64,000 nt of DNA from Carboxylicivirga fragile (GTDB taxonomy: Bacteria; Bacteroidota; Bacteroidia; Bacteroidales; Marinilabiliaceae): assembly GCA_025499625.1 (NCBI GenBank), contig JAFMVD010000017.1, positions 41,445 through 105,444 on the forward strand. The letters run 5' to 3'. Under the pieces are notes generated by a model. It saw nothing but the letters and a program-made list of their open reading frames with translations. It was not told the origin of the DNA and did no database searches. The position numbers were made by a program, and so were the translations under genes. Shown piece by piece: positions 18,076 to 27,441 of the stretch (position 1 is the stretch's first letter; every line of letters begins with the position of its first letter).

Positions 18076-18993
18076 ATGAATAACTTTTCGGTAACCATAC
18101 TCGGAAGTAATTCAGCATTACCAACATCAGATAGATATCCAAGCGCTCAGATACTTAATGTGTCTGAGCGCTTTTTTTTGATTGATTGTGGTGAAGGAAC
18201 GCAGATGCAATTGCGAAGGAATAAAGTAAACTTCTCCAAGATTCACCATATTTTCTTATCTCATCTTCATGGAGATCATGTATTTGGTTTAATGGGATTG
18301 ATCTCTACTTTTGGATTACTGGGCCGTACTGCTAAATTACACATCCATGCACATTCCGATTTAAAGGGCATCTTACAACCGCAGCTCGATTATTTTTGTG
18401 CTGATTTGCCGTATGTTATCGAATTCAGTGATTTGACATATGATGAGAAGGTGCTCATCTATGAAGATAAAAAAGTAAAGGTTGAATCTTTTCCTTTATC
18501 GCATCGCATACCAACCTGTGGCTTTAAGTTTACCGAACAGCCTAAAGAAGCTAACATACGTAAGCCAGCTATTTTTAAGTACGATCTTCAGGTTCGAGAA
18601 ATAGTAGCCATAAAAAATGGTGAACCTTTTACTGATGATCAGGGTAGAGTGGTGCCTGAAGAAGAACTCATTATTCCTGCTCCCAAACCACGAAGTTATG
18701 CGTATTGTTCTGATACAAAGTATTATCGGAAGTTAATTTCTCACATTCAAGGGGTTGATTTACTCTACCACGAAGCCACTTTTATGCACGATTTGAAAGC
18801 GCTCGCTAAGTCATCGATGCATACCACCGCCAAACAAGCTGCTACCATTGCGCGAGATGCGGGAGTTAAGCAATTACTGCTAGGTCATTTCTCAAGCCGT
18901 TATCGCGATCTACAGCCACTACTTAAGGAGGCTAAGGGCGTATTCGAGAACAGTTTACTGGTTAAGGATAATGCTGTTTTTGAAGTTTATTAA
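18076..18993 (+). CDS. rnz: Ribonuclease Z
   Basis: Metallo-beta-lactamase-fold endonuclease that removes 3' trailers from tRNA precursors lacking an encoded CCA. I used the ATG at 18076 (305 residues). The frame could open at a TTG three bases earlier. The zinc motif HLHGDH is at 63-68, preceded by the GSNSALPTSDRYPSAQ start and IDCGEGTQMQ. The later YCSDT, YHEATF and LLGHFSSRY complete the metal and phosphate sites. This suits a genome in which the tRNAs in this window encode no CCA. Confidence 0.94.
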   Translation: MNNFSVTILGSNSALPTSDRYPSAQILNVSERFFLIDCGEGTQMQLRRNKVNFSKIHHIFLSHLHGDHVFGLMGLISTFGLLGRTAKLHIHAHSDLKGILQPQLDYFCADLPYVIEFSDLTYDEKVLIYEDKKVKVESFPLSHRIPTCGFKFTEQPKEANIRKPAIFKYDLQVREIVAIKNGEPFTDDQGRVVPEEELIIPAPKPRSYAYCSDTKYYRKLISHIQGVDLLYHEATFMHDLKALAKSSMHTTAKQAATIARDAGVKQLLLGHFSSRYRDLQPLLKEAKGVFENSLLVKDNAVFEVY

Positions 18994-19099
18994 ATAAGCA
19001 CAACCTAGAGTTATATATCTGATTATTTAGTGTGGATTTAATTAAAATTACACTTTTGTTTATATAATTAAATAATTAATTATACATTCGCGGCAGTTT

Positions 19100-19262
19100 T
19101 GTGTTTGACGAGTATCGCACTTGTCAATAAAGGGAATTCGGTGCAAATCCGAAACTGTACCCGCAGCTGTAAGCTCCACAAAAATGTTTAATACTACAAA
19201 CCACTGTTATTTATAACGGGAAGGTGCATTAAACAGGAGTAAGTCAGAAGACCTGCAAAACG
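19100..19262 (+). promoter_or_regulatory. Cobalamin (adenosylcobalamin) riboswitch
   Basis: The leader carries the conserved core: GGTGCAAATCCGAAACTGT at 19140-19158, the CCCGCAGCTGTAAGC segment, and the B12 box AAGTCAGAAGACCTGC at 19241-19256. Upstream, TACATTCG at 19083-19090 with TTTTG at 19054-19058 may be the promoter, but the match is imperfect. About 270 bases follow before cbiK, containing no clear gene; a 67-codon frame there is rejected. No obvious terminator hairpin was seen, so control may be at translation of cbiK. Everything from 19537 to 37349 is on the same strand downstream. Confidence 0.95.
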
Positions 19263-19536
19263 AAAACTATTGTGGCGTAAACAATTTCGGGTTAAGATTT
19301 TACAACACGCAGTATTTTATTTGAATACATATTTTAATGACACGGTTTTGTATTGTTGCAGTATTGCAATGGTGTGTTTCTGTTCGCATTTTGCAGCTAA
19401 ATATATTTGCTGTAAAAAGTAGATTGGAATGCACCTTATCAATTGTAAGAAAGGCCTTTGTACCTCCCGGTATAAAAATGCCCAAGTCCTCGTATTTCTC
19501 AAATCACATTTTTAATCTATCCCAAATTATTTTAAG

Positions 19537-20475
19537 ATGAATTTATTTAAGCAAGCACTACTATTCATAAGTATAAGTTCATTATTCTGTACTTCCTGTT
19601 CTTTCTCAGAAAAAGAAAAGAAACAAGTACAAACAAAAGAAGCCATTGTACTTGCCACCTTTGGCTCCTCGTACGAAAATCCGCAAGCAACATTTAAGAC
19701 TATTAATAAATGTGCTCATGAGCATTTCCCAAATCAAGAAATTCGCTGGGCTTACACATCCAATTTCATCATAAAAAAGTTGCGCGAAGGAAGGGGACAG
19801 GGCAGCTTGAATGGTAAAGAGATTCGTATTTACACACCAGCTGAAACTTTGGAGCAATTGATAAAAGAGGGCTATCGAAAAATTTATGTGCAGTCACTTC
19901 ACATCATTCCAGGTGAGGAGTATGATGAGTTGTTGGAGGCCACTAAATTAGTTGAAAATAGATATCAAGATGTTGATATTGTGATAGGAACACCTTTGTT
20001 GACTTCTGAAAAGGATATTAAGGAAGTGGCACATGTACTGGCTAATAAATTTAGTGAAGAAATTAAACAAGGTCCTGTACTATTTATGGGCCACGGTACG
20101 CCTCATGAAGCAGACGCCAAATATACCAAGCTACATGACGAGCTACAGAAAATCAATAGCGACTTTTATGTAGGTACTGTTGAAGGCATTGGATTTGAAG
20201 ATGGCTCATTAGCCATAGGAAGTATTATTTCAAGATTAGATCAATGTACTACTAAAGCCACAACGCTTTGTATTACTCCATTGATGTCGGTAGCAGGCGA
20301 TCATGCCTGTAACGATTTAAACGCTGATACTGGCGAAACCGATCCTGCCGAACAAAGCTGGAGAGAGCAACTGGAGGCTAAAGGTTATACCGTAAATGCC
20401 AATATGAATGGTTTGGGTGATTATTCCGAAATCAATGCCATTTGGATGAGTCATCTTGAAGAGGTAAGAAAGTAA
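19537..20475 (+). CDS. cbiK: Exported CbiK-type sirohydrochlorin cobaltochelatase
   Basis: CbiK inserts cobalt into sirohydrochlorin in anaerobic B12 synthesis. The 312-residue chain has the CbiK/class II chelatase features: ATFGSSYENP at the start of the fold, SLHIIPGEEYDE with the metal-binding His122, and FMGHGTPHEAD with His186 and His190, matching the catalytic His pair of the family. Unusually, it begins with a hydrophobic export signal (about 1-17) ending in CTSC, a loose lipobox with Cys21, so the mature enzyme is probably a periplasmic lipoprotein. It is the first gene after the riboswitch. Cytoplasmic chelatases elsewhere in the genome cannot be excluded. Role may be transport-related. 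Confidence 0.85.
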   Translation: MNLFKQALLFISISSLFCTSCSFSEKEKKQVQTKEAIVLATFGSSYENPQATFKTINKCAHEHFPNQEIRWAYTSNFIIKKLREGRGQGSLNGKEIRIYTPAETLEQLIKEGYRKIYVQSLHIIPGEEYDELLEATKLVENRYQDVDIVIGTPLLTSEKDIKEVAHVLANKFSEEIKQGPVLFMGHGTPHEADAKYTKLHDELQKINSDFYVGTVEGIGFEDGSLAIGSIISRLDQCTTKATTLCITPLMSVAGDHACNDLNADTGETDPAEQSWREQLEAKGYTVNANMNGLGDYSEINAIWMSHLEEVRK

Positions 20476-20552
20476 CAATTGGATTAGTAAAAAAGCAATA
20501 AGAGGTATTTACATTATTTAAATGTAGTTGCCATTTTAAAGATATTTGTATT

Positions 20553-22730
20553 ATGCAGAAGTTTTGCATGTCTATTTTGGCGATGTTAATTGTTTGGACA
20601 GCATCGGCACAACAAGAGGTTATTATTTCAGGTAAAGTACTTGATGAAAACAATCAAGCTTTAATAGGAGCCAACGTTTATATTAATGGTACAACCTACG
20701 GAACAGCTACAAATAAAAATGGAGAATTCATTTTAAAAAACATTGCACTTAACCAGTATCAGTTGTGTGTTTCCTATTCAGGATATAAAAGGCTTAGAAT
20801 GGCCATAGATGCCACTACTGATAAAACAGATCTGGTTCTTCGATTGGAACAATCAAAAGGAAATTTAGGAGAAGTAGTGGTAACAGGAACAGGTACACCA
20901 CATCACTTAAAAACTGCGCCTGTGCCAACCGAACTATTAACGAAGAAAATGATTGAAAATACGGCAGCTCCTGATTTTGGAACCTTAATGGGAGCTGTTA
21001 GTCCATCCTTTGATTTTAGCCCAAATACCATGGGTTCGAATATGATGTTGAATGGTTTAGGTAACGATTTTATTGTGATATTGCTTGATGGCAAGCGTAT
21101 GTATGGCGATGTGGGTGGAATGAATGATTTAAGTCGTATTAACCCAGCCATGATTGAACGTATTGAAGTGGTAAAGGGAGCATCCTCATCGCTTTATGGC
21201 TCGGATGCCATTGCTGGTGTAATCAATATCATCACCAAGAAGTCGAATCGTAAATTTGAAGTTGGTAATCAAACCCAATATGGTTCATTTAATACGCTTC
21301 AGCAGAATAACAACATTGATTTTACAGCTGGTAAATTGAGTGGTCGAACTCTATTCTCGCTAAAGCAAAGCGATGGGTGGCAAAATAGCGCTTACGAAAT
21401 TGACGGTGATGATCTTGTTGAAACTAAAGCCATGACTCAAAATGCTTACATCAATAAAAATATAAGTCAGTTGTTGGAATACAAGCTCACAAAAAGTCTT
21501 AGTTTATATGGCAATGTAGCGCATTACAACAATGATATTTCGGTACCGGTTGAGGTGAAAAACTATGGCTATTTCTTTGAGGATTTTAATTATAGCCTCG
21601 GAGCAAACTATATCTTTTCGCCCACATCAACACTTAGTTTTGATTATACCTCTGATCGCTTTACCTACTATTATAAGTACAATCAGGATTATAAGGATTA
21701 TACAACTGGTGAGCTGAGTTTAAACAATGATCAACAGCGTAAGGATTATAATCTTAAATGGGTTAAGAAATTTAACGATAAGCATGTACTATCTTTGGGT
21801 AGCGAGTATGTAGAAGAGATTTACCGCTCCGAAGGAAGAGTGGTAAATGGCAAGGCTACCGCCAATACTTTTTCGCTTTATGCGCAGGATGAAATGACTA
21901 TATTCAGCCATTTAATGCTTACTGCCGGCCTTCGTGTTGTCAAGCACAATCAATTTGGTATGGTAGTTACACCAAAACTTTCAGCTCTTTATAAGTTGAA
22001 TGCATTTAATTTGCGCGCTACGTACTCAAGAGGTTTCAAGGCACCTACCATGAAGGAGTTGTATTACCGTTATGAGAAGAGGGGTAGCTTATATTTGGGC
22101 AATACAAACCTTGATCCGCAAACATCCAACTATTATAGTGCTGGTGTTGATTTCAACAAAAACTGGTTATCAACAAGTATTAGTGCTTACCAAAACGATG
22201 TGGATGGATTAATTGCCTATGAGGAAATTGAAACCAGTGCGGCTGATGCAGCCAATGGAATAAAGCGCACTAAGCAACATTACAATGTAGAGCAGGCTAG
22301 GACTAAAGGTGTTGACTTTATGTTTGACATTCGCTTACCTCATAATTTCACTCTGGGTGGTGGTTACAGCTATGTAGATGCGCGTAATGAAACAACAGGA
22401 GAGCGCTTATCATATGTGGCCCACAACTATGCCAATGTGAGAGCAGGCTATTTTCATGATTGGAACAACTATCAATTGAATGTTCAAGTGTTGGGGCGAA
22501 TTCAGGATGAAAAGTACAATGCATACAATAATAGCGCAAAAGGATATAATCTGTGGAAACTAACTACGGTTCATAAATTTGCATCCTTTGGGAGTTTTAA
22601 TCTAAGTGCAACTGCTGGTATTGACAATGTTTTTGATTACGTAGATGATGCACCATTTGGTACTTACTATGGCACCATTACGCCTGGCCGTACCTTTTTT
22701 GCTGGTTTAAATATTTATTTCACCTTATAA
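20553..22730 (+). CDS. btuB: TonB-dependent outer-membrane receptor, probable cobalamin/corrinoid receptor
   Basis: 725 residues. A signal peptide (about 1-20) precedes a carboxypeptidase-regulatory-like domain (about 24-110, ISGKVLDENNQALIGANV), a plug (about 118-232, with GEVVVTGTG and VVKGASSSLYGSDAIAGVINIITKK) and a 22-strand beta-barrel ending in an aromatic residue pattern (FAGLNIYFTL). The riboswitch upstream and the BtuF-BtuC-BtuD genes downstream indicate corrinoid import. Sequence alone does not give the ligand, and a metal or heme receptor is the alternative. Confidence 0.85.
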   Translation: MQKFCMSILAMLIVWTASAQQEVIISGKVLDENNQALIGANVYINGTTYGTATNKNGEFILKNIALNQYQLCVSYSGYKRLRMAIDATTDKTDLVLRLEQSKGNLGEVVVTGTGTPHHLKTAPVPTELLTKKMIENTAAPDFGTLMGAVSPSFDFSPNTMGSNMMLNGLGNDFIVILLDGKRMYGDVGGMNDLSRINPAMIERIEVVKGASSSLYGSDAIAGVINIITKKSNRKFEVGNQTQYGSFNTLQQNNNIDFTAGKLSGRTLFSLKQSDGWQNSAYEIDGDDLVETKAMTQNAYINKNISQLLEYKLTKSLSLYGNVAHYNNDISVPVEVKNYGYFFEDFNYSLGANYIFSPTSTLSFDYTSDRFTYYYKYNQDYKDYTTGELSLNNDQQRKDYNLKWVKKFNDKHVLSLGSEYVEEIYRSEGRVVNGKATANTFSLYAQDEMTIFSHLMLTAGLRVVKHNQFGMVVTPKLSALYKLNAFNLRATYSRGFKAPTMKELYYRYEKRGSLYLGNTNLDPQTSNYYSAGVDFNKNWLSTSISAYQNDVDGLIAYEEIETSAADAANGIKRTKQHYNVEQARTKGVDFMFDIRLPHNFTLGGGYSYVDARNETTGERLSYVAHNYANVRAGYFHDWNNYQLNVQVLGRIQDEKYNAYNNSAKGYNLWKLTTVHKFASFGSFNLSATAGIDNVFDYVDDAPFGTYYGTITPGRTFFAGLNIYFTL

Positions 22731-22734
22731 TAAG

Positions 22735-24201
22735 ATGGTAGCCAAGCATATGAGCCTTTTTAGGAAGATACTGTTACAAATTCACAAAATAACAGGTTCA
22801 TTTCTGAGCCTTTTATTTGTAATGTGGTGTGTTTCGGGTATTGTGCTTATATATGTTGGTTTTCCGCATGCCTCACGGCAACAACGATTTGAACACCTTG
22901 ATTATATCAGGTCTGCTGATTTTTCCAAAATTCAACCTTTACCTGCCGCCATAACAGGGAAGGTTGAATTGGAAAAGTATCCCAACACAATGGTGTATCG
23001 CGTTTACAAAGGTAAAAAGGCACAGAAGGTTTATAATGCCCAAACGCTGGAAGCTATTTCAGTATTTAATAGGAATGATGCCATAAAAATGGCAGAGAGC
23101 TTCGCCAATAGTTCGGTTCAAAAAGTGGATTCAATGGTAGAATTGGACTCGTGGATTCCTTGGCGATATTACGAGCCCTTATTGCCGTTTTATAAATGCT
23201 ACATGAACGATGAAGCTAGAACTGTGGTTTATGTATCCTCGGTGAGTGGACTGGTTGTTCAAAAGACCGATCAAATTAGTAGGTGGATGGGACGAATTGG
23301 TGCTATCCCACATTGGATTTATTTTAAACAATTACATACTAAAGCTCAATTGCGCAAACAGGTGGTGGTTTGGTTAGGTATCCTTAGTTTGATTGCATGC
23401 ATTAGTGGATTGTGGTTTGGCATTTATCGATTAAAAAGAAATGATAAGCAAGTTATAAGCGGCATTACTGTTTATAAAAAGTGGTGGTACAAGTGGCATC
23501 ATATCAGTGGTTTTGTTTTTGGTATTGTTATGAGCACCTTTATATTGAGTGGTATTTTCTATACTACAGGTGTTCCCGATTGGATGGTTGAGAATACTCC
23601 AAAATCTCCTCTTCGTGAGTGGAATAAAGGAATTAAATCAGCCCCTAGAATTGCACCTCATATCATTTGGAACCAACTTCGTAATCAAGATGGAGTGCGT
23701 AAGATTGCCTGGGCATCGTACATGAATACAAATGTGGTTGAAGTATATTATCAGGATTATAAAAATCCTATTGTATACAGATTCAACGATAAAGAGCTAC
23801 TTGAGCCAATTCAGCTTGGAAAAGATGAGGTGATGAATTATGCTAAATCTTTGTTTGGTTCAGAAATTAGCCTTAGTGTTCAAAATGACTATGATTACTA
23901 CTACGAAGCACAAGGTATGTTTCATCGTCCAATTCCAGCATTTAAAATAGAGTTAAACAATCTTTATAATACTTGCTTGTTTGTAAATCCTAATTCAGGT
24001 AAAGCAGTGTATTATCTGGATAATAATAAACGCAGTAGACGATGGTTAGCTAAAGCCTTGCATAAGTTTGATTTTCCTGTTTTGAAATCGCAAAATAAGC
24101 TTCGGATTAGTCTCCTGATATTGGCCTTGTTAGGTGGTTTGTTTCTAAGTATTAGTAGCGTAGTTCTTGGTGTTAAATGGTTTAAAAGAGTTATTAAATG
24201 A
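22735..24201 (+). CDS. PepSY-associated transmembrane protein
   Basis: 488 residues with four predicted membrane helices: about 18-42, 204-227, 253-276 and 460-485. Large extracytoplasmic loops hold PepSY-type regions. The pattern HKITGSFLSLLFVMWCVSG, then the LHTKAQLRK stretch and the KWHHISGF motif, is that of the PepSY-TM family, which includes iron-siderophore reductases. Possible heme-ligating His residues occur at HK, HT and HH. It starts 4 bases after the receptor gene and its stop overlaps the BtuF start (ATGA), so it is part of the uptake operon. Its substrate is not known. Confidence 0.8.
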   Translation: MVAKHMSLFRKILLQIHKITGSFLSLLFVMWCVSGIVLIYVGFPHASRQQRFEHLDYIRSADFSKIQPLPAAITGKVELEKYPNTMVYRVYKGKKAQKVYNAQTLEAISVFNRNDAIKMAESFANSSVQKVDSMVELDSWIPWRYYEPLLPFYKCYMNDEARTVVYVSSVSGLVVQKTDQISRWMGRIGAIPHWIYFKQLHTKAQLRKQVVVWLGILSLIACISGLWFGIYRLKRNDKQVISGITVYKKWWYKWHHISGFVFGIVMSTFILSGIFYTTGVPDWMVENTPKSPLREWNKGIKSAPRIAPHIIWNQLRNQDGVRKIAWASYMNTNVVEVYYQDYKNPIVYRFNDKELLEPIQLGKDEVMNYAKSLFGSEISLSVQNDYDYYYEAQGMFHRPIPAFKIELNNLYNTCLFVNPNSGKAVYYLDNNKRSRRWLAKALHKFDFPVLKSQNKLRISLLILALLGGLFLSISSVVLGVKWFKRVIK

Positions 24202-25325
24202 GTGGGTATAAATTAATATTGTTATGTTTTTGTCTTGCCTTTTGTTGCTTGCTAGGAGCTTGCACAGCAAATCAAAATCAAACCAGTAGACTGAAAGATG
24301 GAGCGCCAGTTCAATTGTTAGATGCGAAGGGCTTTTCCATTGATACCTGCGGAAATAAATCGGCTTTGACCATTTATAACCTTAAGGACTCCTTAAATGA
24401 GTTAGCTCATTTCGTTTTGCTTCCTCAAAGTCACAATGAACCCTTGACTACCAACGAAATTAAGGTGCCTTGCCAGCGTATTATTTGTTTAAGTTCAACT
24501 CAGTTAGCATACCTAATAGAATTGGATGCCTTGGATAATGTGGTTGGTATTAACAGCAGTCGGCATTTATTCAATACCAATATCAAAACAGAAATAGAAG
24601 AAGGTAAAGTTCTTCAGGTTGGTAAGGAAGGTGTTTTTGATATCGAAAAAATCATTGCTCTGCAACCTGACGTTATTTTTGTATCACCATTTAAAACAGG
24701 AGGCTACGATGCTTTGCGAAATCTTAATATTCCACTGGTACCGATTGCAGCTTATGCCGAAAATTCACCCTTGGGCAGAGCTGAGTGGATAAAGGCAATG
24801 GCACTTTTTACAGGTCATAACCAAAAGGCTGATTCAATATATAATTATATAAGAAACGATTACAATCAATTAAGGCAATTGACCAAAGATGTAGCGTATC
24901 GACCAAGTGTGTTTAGTGGAAAAATGAAAGGAGGCGCTTGGTATGTGGCAGGAGGTAATAGTTTTTTTGCCCATTACTTTAGAGATGCTGGTGCCGATTA
25001 TGTCATAAAAGATGATAGAGTTGGGGCTATCCCAATGGACTATGAAAGCCTGTACAATATTGCGCATGATGCTGATTATTGGCGATTATTAACCAGTTCG
25101 CCTTCGGGTTTTAATAAAAAAGCTTTGGCTGCTGAAGATCATCGCTATACTGTTTTTAAGGCCTTTGAAACGGGTAATGTTTTAACATGTAATTTGCGAG
25201 AAGTGCCTTACCGGGAGGAGTCGTGCATTAAGCCTAATGTTTTGTTGGCAGATTACATATCACATTTTCATCCCGACTTATTACCCAATTACCAACCAAC
25301 TTACTGGAAACGAATAAATGAATGA
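24198..25325 (+). CDS. btuF: BtuF-like cobalamin-binding ABC transporter lipoprotein
   Basis: 375 residues. The signal peptide ends in a good lipobox LLGACTAN (Cys22). The chain has the class III binding-protein pattern, starting RIICLSSTQLAYLIELDALDNVVGI and continuing FDIEKIIALQPDVIFVSP, typical of BtuF/FecB/FhuD. It delivers the ligand from the periplasm to the BtuC-BtuD pump. Its start overlaps the PepSY gene and its end overlaps BtuC by 8 bases, a coupled translation unit. Confidence 0.88.
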   Translation: MSGYKLILLCFCLAFCCLLGACTANQNQTSRLKDGAPVQLLDAKGFSIDTCGNKSALTIYNLKDSLNELAHFVLLPQSHNEPLTTNEIKVPCQRIICLSSTQLAYLIELDALDNVVGINSSRHLFNTNIKTEIEEGKVLQVGKEGVFDIEKIIALQPDVIFVSPFKTGGYDALRNLNIPLVPIAAYAENSPLGRAEWIKAMALFTGHNQKADSIYNYIRNDYNQLRQLTKDVAYRPSVFSGKMKGGAWYVAGGNSFFAHYFRDAGADYVIKDDRVGAIPMDYESLYNIAHDADYWRLLTSSPSGFNKKALAAEDHRYTVFKAFETGNVLTCNLREVPYREESCIKPNVLLADYISHFHPDLLPNYQPTYWKRINE

Positions 25326-26385
25326 AAATAAACCAGATAACCTACCTATTCGAATGAGTGGTACATTTAGTATGCTCGCCATATTATTGGTGAGTGTACT
25401 ATTTGTTTTTAATTTGATGTTTGGTTCTGTTTCCATTCCTCTTGAAGCTGTTTGGCAGTTATTGACAGGTGGCGATACGGATAATGTGGTTTGGCACAAC
25501 ATCATGTTACAATCGCGACTGCCACAAGCCATGGTGGCTTTAGGTGCTGGAATGGCCTTGGGTATAGCTGGATTACTTATGCAAACTCTATTTCGAAACC
25601 CCTTGGCGGGTCCATCTGTGTTGGGTATTTCTTCAGGAGCTAGTTTAGGTGTGGCTTTTGTAATTCTTGTGGCAGGTCAGTTATTTGGCATATCCTTTAG
25701 TCAGCTTGGTTTATTTGGCGATGTTTCATTATTATTTGCCGCATTGGCTGGATCCTTAGGTATATTACTCATTATTCTATTGGTGTCACAAAAAGTAGGC
25801 GGAACCTTGTCTGTGTTGATCATGGGTGTAATGATAGGCTATCTAAGTAATTCGCTCGTTGGAATAATGAAATACTATAGCCTCGAAGAAGATGTACATA
25901 CCTATGTAATATGGGGATTGGGTAGTTTCTCTCGTTTACCTCTTGAGCGTGCTCAGTTGTTTTTGATGCTAATTATAATACCATCACTGGGATGTTTATT
26001 TCTTTCTAAATGGCTTAATTTATTGTCATTGGGAGATAATTATGCCAAGAATCTGGGCTTACGGATTAAGCGTTCGCGAATGATAATAATTATGATGTCG
26101 GGTTTGCTTACGGCATTGGTTACAGCCTTTTGCGGACCAATTGTTTTTATCGGTATGGCAGTACCACATCTGGCAAAAATAATCTCACGAACATCTAATC
26201 ATTTCGTACTCATTTTAAATGCTGGCATTTTGGGAGCAGCCACAGCACTCTTTTGTAATTTAATTGCCCGTTTACCAGGAATAGATACAGCCTTACCTAT
26301 TAACTCGGTCACTGCATTTGTGGGTGCACCTGTGGTAATATCGGTGATTTGGAATCGTAGAAAAGAACAATTGGGAGATAGCTAA
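25318..26385 (+). CDS. btuC: BtuC/FecCD-type ABC transporter permease
   Basis: 355 residues with about ten hydrophobic helices in the FecCD pattern. Diagnostic blocks are SRLPQAMVALGAGMALGIAG, LMQTLFRNPLAGPSVLGISSGAS and, near the C-terminus, FCGPIVFIGMAVPHLAK, with the coupling-helix glycine patch. Together with the adjacent BtuF and ATPase genes it forms the inner-membrane importer. Corrinoid specificity comes from operon context. Confidence 0.88.
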   Translation: MNENKPDNLPIRMSGTFSMLAILLVSVLFVFNLMFGSVSIPLEAVWQLLTGGDTDNVVWHNIMLQSRLPQAMVALGAGMALGIAGLLMQTLFRNPLAGPSVLGISSGASLGVAFVILVAGQLFGISFSQLGLFGDVSLLFAALAGSLGILLIILLVSQKVGGTLSVLIMGVMIGYLSNSLVGIMKYYSLEEDVHTYVIWGLGSFSRLPLERAQLFLMLIIIPSLGCLFLSKWLNLLSLGDNYAKNLGLRIKRSRMIIIMMSGLLTALVTAFCGPIVFIGMAVPHLAKIISRTSNHFVLILNAGILGAATALFCNLIARLPGIDTALPINSVTAFVGAPVVISVIWNRRKEQLGDS

Positions 26386-27441
26386 ATGGGAAAGATACTT
26401 GAACTAGAAAATCTAAACATTGGTTATACCCAGGCCGGGCACCGCAAAGAGGTCGCCAGTGATTTGTGCGCTTCATTGATGAAGGGTGAAATGACTTGTT
26501 TGCTAGGCGCCAATGGAAAAGGCAAAAGCACCTTGATGAAAACCATTTGTGGCTTTCTCAAACCCTTGAATGGGAGTTTGCAATTTAATGGTCGTGATAT
26601 TACACGGATGACGGAGCGTGAAATGGCCAAAGAAATAGCCATTGTTTTGACAGAGAAAATTTCTACTCCCAATGCTACCGTTTTCGAATTGGTAGCCTAT
26701 GGTCGAAGTCCGTTTACAGGATTTTTGGGTCGCCTATCAGCTAAGGATAAGCAAATTGTAGATGAAGCCATATTTGCCTGTGGAATTCAGCATAAAAAGT
26801 ATTCACCTTTGGCGGCTTTGAGTGATGGAGAGCGTCAAAAGGCAACCATTGCAAAAGCACTGGCTCAGGATACGCCTTTAATTTTATTGGATGAACCAAC
26901 TGCATTTTTGGATTTGCCTGCGCGCGTTGAGATAATGCAATTGCTACGCAAACTGGCTTCGGAAAAAGGTAAGTCTATTCTCATGTCAACTCATGATTTG
27001 GATTTGGCCTTACAAATGTCCGATCGTTTATGGCTGTTGCATCACGATCAGATTGTGGCTGGTAGTCCGGAGGATTTAACCCTTATAAATGCTTTTCAGA
27101 GTATGTTCAATAAAGGTGGAGTTGAGTTTGATAATAAAACAGGCATGTTTAAGGTGCTTTATAATCACGAGAGCTTGTTGCCAGTTCATGGGCATGGCTT
27201 TGAATATGTGTTGCTACGACGTGCATTTGCCCGTAAAGGCATTAAGTTGATTCAAGGTAAGCAGAATGAAGCGGTTTGGATCAATATTATGAATAATTCA
27301 ACTCGTCCTTATGTATTGATGAATGGTGAAGATGTATCAGAGGACTTTGCTTCGATTGAAGAAACAGTTAAAAGAGTTATACAACAATTAAGTCAAACCT
27401 CTTCTGTAAAGTTTGAGGTAAATGAAATAACAAGTAATTAA
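26386..27441 (+). CDS. btuD: BtuD-type ABC transporter ATPase with C-terminal extension
   Basis: 351 residues; FecE/BtuD ATPases are usually about 250. The ATPase core holds the Walker A GANGKGKST (41-49), the signature LSDGERQ (145-151, D in place of the usual second G), Walker B LILLDEP (165-171) and the switch His203 (STHD). Beyond about 260, roughly 90 residues form an extra domain (from HESLLPVHGHGFEYVLLRRAF) of unknown function. The gene starts directly after the permease stop. The nucleotide-binding residues needed for activity are all present. Confidence 0.88.
   Translation: MGKILELENLNIGYTQAGHRKEVASDLCASLMKGEMTCLLGANGKGKSTLMKTICGFLKPLNGSLQFNGRDITRMTEREMAKEIAIVLTEKISTPNATVFELVAYGRSPFTGFLGRLSAKDKQIVDEAIFACGIQHKKYSPLAALSDGERQKATIAKALAQDTPLILLDEPTAFLDLPARVEIMQLLRKLASEKGKSILMSTHDLDLALQMSDRLWLLHHDQIVAGSPEDLTLINAFQSMFNKGGVEFDNKTGMFKVLYNHESLLPVHGHGFEYVLLRRAFARKGIKLIQGKQNEAVWINIMNNSTRPYVLMNGEDVSEDFASIEETVKRVIQQLSQTSSVKFEVNEITSN

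Noticed and set aside
19337..19540. 67-residue frame in the riboswitch leader overlapping the cbiK start
   Set aside because: No recognisable family or signal; it lies in the regulatory leader and overlaps the cbiK start in another frame. A leader peptide is possible but unsupported.
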